The notes beneath the pieces were generated by a model. It made no database searches. It had not been told where the DNA came from and saw nothing but the letters and a program-made list of their open reading frames with translations. The position numbers were made by a program, and so were the translations under genes. From Gammaproteobacteria bacterium (GTDB lineage: Bacteria; Pseudomonadota; Gammaproteobacteria; Xanthomonadales; Wenzhouxiangellaceae), in assembly GCA_003565625.1 (NCBI GenBank), contig PXBD01000016.1:1-64000 (forward strand): DNA of 64,000 nucleotides, given 5' to 3'. The first letter of the stretch is position 1. Each line of letters starts with the position of its first letter. Below, piece after piece: positions 60,181 through 64,000 of the stretch.

Positions 60181-60983
60181 ACACGCTCGTTGATGGTCGA
60201 CCAGACCAGGCCGTGCCGGCCGACGACCGCGGCCTGCTGTTTGGCGAGCATGTGTTTGAAACCATTGCCTTCTGGCATGGCCAGGCTCCGCTCTGGTCGG
60301 GCCACATGCAGCGCCTGGCGCGCGGCGCCGAAGTGCTGGGAGTGATGCTGCCGGATCCCGCGCAGCTGGCGCGGGATTGCAGGATCCTGCTTCAAGCCTG
60401 CCCCGATTGCTCCGCTGTGATCCGGATTACGATCACGGCCGGGAGCGGTGGACGGGGCTATTGGCCGGTGGCCCAGCCGCGATCGCGCCGGATTGTCCAG
60501 CGTCGGCCCTGGCCGAGTGATCTGGAAGACCAGCGTCGGTCCGGGTTGCGCGCCATATTCAGTGCCCATCGCTTGGCCGATGAGGGTGTCCTGGCCGGCC
60601 TCAAACACGGCAATCGGCTCCTCCAGACCCTGGCCGCCCGGGAATGCGCCCGCGCCGGTGCCGACGAGGCCGTGCTGCTCGACAGCGCCGGCCGTCTTGC
60701 CGAGGCGGTCAGCAGCAACCTGGTGCTGGTTGGCGCCGATGGGATCGCCACGCCGCCGCACCCGGCGGTGGCGGGTGTCGGCCTGGCCTGGCTGCGCGAG
60801 GAACTGGCTTCGGAGTTGGCTGAAAGCAGCGTCTTTCCGGCCGAGCTGGATGCCGTGAGCGAACTGCTGGTGATAAACTCGATTGGCGGTATTCGCCCGG
60901 TCACGCAACTGGGCCGATTTCGATTCGAGGCCGGTCCGGTATTTCGGCGGCTGCACACTCTCTGGCAAAGCAAATTGTTCTGA
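60177..60983 (+). CDS. pabC: Aminodeoxychorismate lyase
   Basis: 268 aa fold-type IV PLP enzyme that splits aminodeoxychorismate to p-aminobenzoate and pyruvate. RGLLFGEHVFET at the N terminus, the PLP Lys in GLKHGNRLLQTLAARE, and AEAVSSNLVLV further on are typical. Ends in a 1-nt overlap with mltG. Confidence 0.93.
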   Translation: MNTLVDGRPDQAVPADDRGLLFGEHVFETIAFWHGQAPLWSGHMQRLARGAEVLGVMLPDPAQLARDCRILLQACPDCSAVIRITITAGSGGRGYWPVAQPRSRRIVQRRPWPSDLEDQRRSGLRAIFSAHRLADEGVLAGLKHGNRLLQTLAARECARAGADEAVLLDSAGRLAEAVSSNLVLVGADGIATPPHPAVAGVGLAWLREELASELAESSVFPAELDAVSELLVINSIGGIRPVTQLGRFRFEAGPVFRRLHTLWQSKLF

Positions 60984-61981
60984 TGCGCCTGACCCTGTTT
61001 CTCGTGATCTTCGCGCTGGGGCTGGTGACACTGCTGCTGGTTCAACGCTGGCATGAGTGGAACCGATTCCATGCTCTGCCGTTGAACCCGGACGGTGAAC
61101 TTCAGCTCTGGGTGGCGCCCGGTACCAGCTATTCCGGCCTGGTGCGAGAGCTCGAGCGGCTTGGCCTGGCCCAGCCAGACTGGCAGTGGCGCTTGTTTGG
61201 CCGGCTGCATGCACCGGGCGTTCAGGCCGGCGAGTACCGCATTCCTGCCGCCAGCAGTGTCGCAGCGCTCATGCAACAGCTCGAGCGAGGCGAAACCCGC
61301 GACCATCGCTTGACCATCATCGAGGGCTGGACGCTGAACCGCCTGCGCGCCGAACTGGCCAATGATCCTCGCCTGGTGAATCGTGGGCACGACCTGAGCG
61401 AGGCGGAATTGATGGAAGGTCTGGGTTGCACCGGCTGTTTCGGCGAAGGGCGCTTCTTGCCCGAGACGTATTTCTTTACCCGCGGCAGCAGCGATCTGGA
61501 TATCCTCAGGCGTGCCTACAGGGCCATGGAGGAGGCGCTGGCCGCGGCCTGGTCAGGGCGGGGCCAGGACCTGCCGCTGGCCTCACCCGAAGAGCTTCTG
61601 GTGCTGGCTTCCATCATCGAGCGCGAGACCGGCCAGGCGGCCGAGCGGAGCGAGGTCGCGGGTGTGTTCGTGCGCCGTCTGCAGCGCGGTATGCGCCTGC
61701 AGACCGACCCGACGGTGATGTATGGTCTGGGTGATGATTTCGACGGCCGGCTGCGACGCGTCCACCTGCGCACCGACCATCCTTGGAATACCTACACTCG
61801 CCACGGCTTGCCCCCCACACCCATCGCGCTGCCTGGGCGCGACAGTCTGCAGGCCGCCGCCCGGCCAGCGGAGGGCACAGCCCTGTATTTCGTCTCGCGC
61901 GGAGACGGGACCCATCAGTTTTCCGACACCCTGACCGAGCACAACGCCGCGGTCAACCGATACATTCGGGGGCGACGGTGA
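60983..61981 (+). CDS. mltG: Endolytic murein transglycosylase MltG
   Basis: 332 aa with one N-terminal helix (about 4-20), a LysM-like subdomain and the YceG catalytic domain. FLPETYFF and the catalytic Glu213 in SIIERETGQ are present, with RLQTDPTVMYGLG and the PIALPGRDSLQAA region. Cuts nascent glycan strands and sets chain length. GTGA overlap with tmk. Confidence 0.95.
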   Translation: MRLTLFLVIFALGLVTLLLVQRWHEWNRFHALPLNPDGELQLWVAPGTSYSGLVRELERLGLAQPDWQWRLFGRLHAPGVQAGEYRIPAASSVAALMQQLERGETRDHRLTIIEGWTLNRLRAELANDPRLVNRGHDLSEAELMEGLGCTGCFGEGRFLPETYFFTRGSSDLDILRRAYRAMEEALAAAWSGRGQDLPLASPEELLVLASIIERETGQAAERSEVAGVFVRRLQRGMRLQTDPTVMYGLGDDFDGRLRRVHLRTDHPWNTYTRHGLPPTPIALPGRDSLQAAARPAEGTALYFVSRGDGTHQFSDTLTEHNAAVNRYIRGRR

Positions 61982-62604
61982 GGCGCGGGCGTTTCATTAC
62001 CCTGGAGGGTGGCGAGGGTGCCGGCAAGACCACCGCCGCGGCCTGGGTGCTGGAATGGCTGCAAGGCGCGGGCCGGGAAGTGGTTCGAACCCGGGAGCCG
62101 GGCGGGACCAGCGCGGCCGAAAAGGTGCGCCAGATCCTGCTGGATCCGGACACCGGAGAACTGGAGCCGATGACCGAGCTGCTGCTGATGTTTTCGGCCC
62201 GAGCGGAAAACCTGGCCCGCATCATCCGACCGGCGCTGGAGGCCGGCCAGGACGTGCTGTGCGATCGCTTCACCGACGCCAGTCGCGCCTACCAGGGCGG
62301 CGGGCGCCGGTTGGGTATGCATCTGGTCGACCGCCTGGCCAACATTGTCCATCCTGACCTTCAGCCCGATCTGACTCTTTTGCTGGACGTGCCGGTCGCC
62401 GTTGGGCTGGAGCGGGTCGGCCGCCGTGGCGGCCAAAGAGATCGTTTCGAGCAGTCCCGCCAGGATTTTCTGGAACGGGTCAGGGCGGCTTATCTCGCCC
62501 AGGCGCGGCTGGAACCGGAACGGATCGTGGTCATTGATGCAAGTCTGCCCCCGGAACAGGTGCGGGAGCGAATCCTTGCCCAACTGCAGGCCAGGCTGAC
62601 GTGA
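61978..62604 (+). CDS. tmk: Thymidylate kinase
   Basis: 208 aa. P-loop GGEGAGKTT at 11-19, TREPGGT, the DRFTDASRAYQGGGR segment, and a LID region with basic residues (RRGGQRDRFEQ) of the E. coli type. Phosphorylates dTMP. The GTG start overlaps the mltG stop; an in-frame extension further upstream belongs to mltG. Its TGA overlaps the holB ATG by 1 nt. Confidence 0.96.
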   Translation: MRRGRFITLEGGEGAGKTTAAAWVLEWLQGAGREVVRTREPGGTSAAEKVRQILLDPDTGELEPMTELLLMFSARAENLARIIRPALEAGQDVLCDRFTDASRAYQGGGRRLGMHLVDRLANIVHPDLQPDLTLLLDVPVAVGLERVGRRGGQRDRFEQSRQDFLERVRAAYLAQARLEPERIVVIDASLPPEQVRERILAQLQARLT

Positions 62605-63545
62605 TGCTGCCCTGGCTCAGGACCTGCCGTGACCATTTGAATCAGTCGCTGGCAAATGAGCGTCTGGGCCATGCGCCATTGCTCCATGGCCCGGCTGGCC
62701 TGGGCAAGCGCAGTCTGGCGGACTGGCTGGTCCGGCGCCTGTTGTGCCTCGCCCCCAATGATGGAAACCCGTGTGGCGCATGCCGTGCCTGTCAACTGCT
62801 GGACAGCGGTACTCATCCCGATCTGTTCGCGGCTGCGGTCCCGGAAGACCGGACCCAGCTGACGGTGGACGTCATCCGTGAGCTCAACCGTGGTCTGGAA
62901 CTGACCCCTGCGCTGGGCCCGCGGCGCATCGGCCTGATTGCCGAGGCCGACCAGATGAACCGCAACGCCGCCAATGCCTTGCTCAAGACACTGGAAGAAC
63001 CGGCCGGGCAGGCCTGGCTGGTATTGGTCAGCGACCGCCCGGATGCGCTGCCGGCCACGGTCTTGAGCCGTTGTCAGAAACTGGCCGTGAGACCGCCGCC
63101 GACGGAACAGGCCATGGCCTGGCTGGCAGAGGAGGTCAAGGCCGCCGATCCTGCACAGCACGAACTGGCGCTTGAAGTGGCCGGAGGGGCGCCCTTACGG
63201 GCGCGGCAGCTGCTGCAAGAACAATCACTGGAGTTCGGCCTCGAAATCCGCAGCGCTTTGCTGGAAATGGCCAAAGGGAACGTTCTGGAGCCCGGCCTGA
63301 CCGAAACCTGGGCCGGGCGGGCTGACGAGGCTTGGCACTGGCTGGCATTCTGGACCCGCCAGTGGACGGGATCGGCGCTGGGTCTGGGCGAGGACACGGG
63401 CGCGCCAGCGGACGCCGAGAGGCTGGCTGAGCGCTGGCAAGCAGCGCTGACCGGCCGGGCCCTGGCCGACGGCTCGATCCGTGCTGACCTGTTACTCGGG
63501 AAATGGCTGCTAGAATGGGAAGCATTATTTCCCCCACGGGGCTGA
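62604..63545 (+). CDS. holB: DNA polymerase III delta' subunit
   Basis: 313 aa clamp-loader subunit. Degenerate P-loop HGPAGLGKRSL at about 28-38, zinc ligands Cys48, 57, 60 and 63, and the sensor region NAANALLKTLEEP, then LVLVSDRPDALPATVLSRCQ. A GTG directly upstream (62601) is an alternative start, but the ATG forming TGATG with the tmk stop is preferred. pilZ begins 5 nt after its stop. Confidence 0.94.
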   Translation: MLPWLRTCRDHLNQSLANERLGHAPLLHGPAGLGKRSLADWLVRRLLCLAPNDGNPCGACRACQLLDSGTHPDLFAAAVPEDRTQLTVDVIRELNRGLELTPALGPRRIGLIAEADQMNRNAANALLKTLEEPAGQAWLVLVSDRPDALPATVLSRCQKLAVRPPPTEQAMAWLAEEVKAADPAQHELALEVAGGAPLRARQLLQEQSLEFGLEIRSALLEMAKGNVLEPGLTETWAGRADEAWHWLAFWTRQWTGSALGLGEDTGAPADAERLAERWQAALTGRALADGSIRADLLLGKWLLEWEALFPPRG

Positions 63546-63550
63546 GGGCC

Positions 63551-63889
63551 ATGGCGCAGAAAGGCATCCTCTCTTACAACATCGAAAACAAGCAGGAGCT
63601 GTATGCAGCCTACATGCCGTTTCTGATCAACGGCGGGCTGTTTGTGCCGACGCGCAAGAATTTCCATCTAGGTGACGACGTCCTGGTGCTTCTCAGTCTC
63701 ATGGGTGAAGAACGCATGGCCATTCCCGGCAAGGTAGCGTGGATTACTCCACCCGGTAGTCAACGCGGTATCAACAGCGGTGTCGGTGTCCAGTTCGCCG
63801 ACGGCCAGGAAGCCCAGAAGGCGCAAAATTCCATCGTTGCCCATCTAGCCGGCATGCTCGACAGCGAGAAACCAACCCGCACGGTTTGA
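63551..63889 (+). CDS. pilZ: Type IV pilus assembly protein PilZ
   Basis: 112 aa. The founding PilZ type: [20 protein letters not shown], then INGGLFVPT and VAWITPPG. It lacks the RxxxR c-di-GMP motif, as known for true PilZ proteins, which instead bind PilB and FimX. ATG follows tgaggg. The position after holB is conserved in many gammaproteobacteria. Confidence 0.95.
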   Translation: MAQKGILSYNIENKQELYAAYMPFLINGGLFVPTRKNFHLGDDVLVLLSLMGEERMAIPGKVAWITPPGSQRGINSGVGVQFADGQEAQKAQNSIVAHLAGMLDSEKPTRTV

Positions 63890-63909
63890 CCCGGACCGAC
63901 CCGGCCGCC

Positions 63910-64000
63910 ATGCGGCGTGTAATGCATGTCGACATGGATGCGTTTTATGCCAGTGTCGAGCAGCGCGATGACCCCGCCCTGCGCGCACGCCCGGTGCTGG
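63910..64000 (+). CDS. dinB: DNA polymerase IV, N-terminal fragment (partial)
   Basis: Thirty codons before the window ends: [20 protein letters not shown] and then [10 protein letters not shown]. The metal-binding Asp and the [10 protein letters not shown] motif mark a Y-family translesion polymerase of the DinB type. Starts 20 nt after pilZ; ATG 63910 matches the family start. An internal ATG at 63922 is less likely. Confidence 0.93.
   Translation, partial: MRRVMHVDMDAFYASVEQRDDPALRARPVL

Overview
This 64-kb window is a GC-rich, densely coded stretch of bacterial chromosome carrying almost only housekeeping genes. Synteny points to a gammaproteobacterium. The block rlmN-pilF-rodZ-hisS-yfgM-bamB-der and the block yceF / yceD-rpmF-plsX-fabH-fabD-fabG-acpP-fabF-pabB-pabC-mltG-tmk-holB-pilZ are both classic for that class. 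The scattered type IV pilus genes (pilH, pilU, pilF, pilZ) and a secreted tricorn-like protease suggest something near Xanthomonadales, Chromatiales or Wenzhouxiangella. That placement is inference; there is no rRNA in the window to test it. I see no tRNA, rRNA, CRISPR array, prophage or insertion sequence, and no gene-free stretch longer than about 160 bp.

Layout. 0-5.4 kb: the end of an unidentified gene, lpxH and ppiA (minus strand), mtnA and gyrA (plus). 5.5-11.1 kb: a 1090-aa exported tricorn-like peptidase converging on an unusual 772-aa soluble protein with two tandem Cache-like sensor modules. 11.1-17.6 kb: gcvP behind a cytochrome-oxidase/heme A assembly operon (surf1, SCO-like gene, ctaA, cyoE) that lacks the oxidase subunit genes. 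17.6-20.9 kb: Prx5-type peroxiredoxin, pilH, acuI and lpdA. 21.1-31.7 kb: the TCA core, with sucA-sucB-lpdA on minus and sdhAF4-sdhCDAB-sdhE-ygfX on plus, separated by purB and ygfZ. 31.8-37.5 kb: pilU, a PilZ-domain protein and an RND efflux pair. 37.6-45.5 kb: ndk to der. 45.5-52.6 kb: glutathione peroxidase, folD, an unassigned two-gene membrane unit, fadJ-fadI and yceF. 52.6-64 kb: the fatty-acid, folate and DNA replication run, ending in the start of dinB.

How it works together: the 2-oxoglutarate and succinate dehydrogenases, with three Sdh maturation factors, and the oxidase assembly factors describe an aerobic respiratory cell. fadIJ and the fab cluster cover fatty acid degradation and synthesis. 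pilU, pilH, pilF and pilZ imply twitching motility. The best candidates for new biology are the double-Cache protein (8735-11053), which carries a segment resembling a chemoreceptor hairpin tip between two sensor modules, the membrane pair at 46991-48411, the apparent leaderless transcription of several genes, and the dispersed-repeat-like palindrome at 20968-21066.
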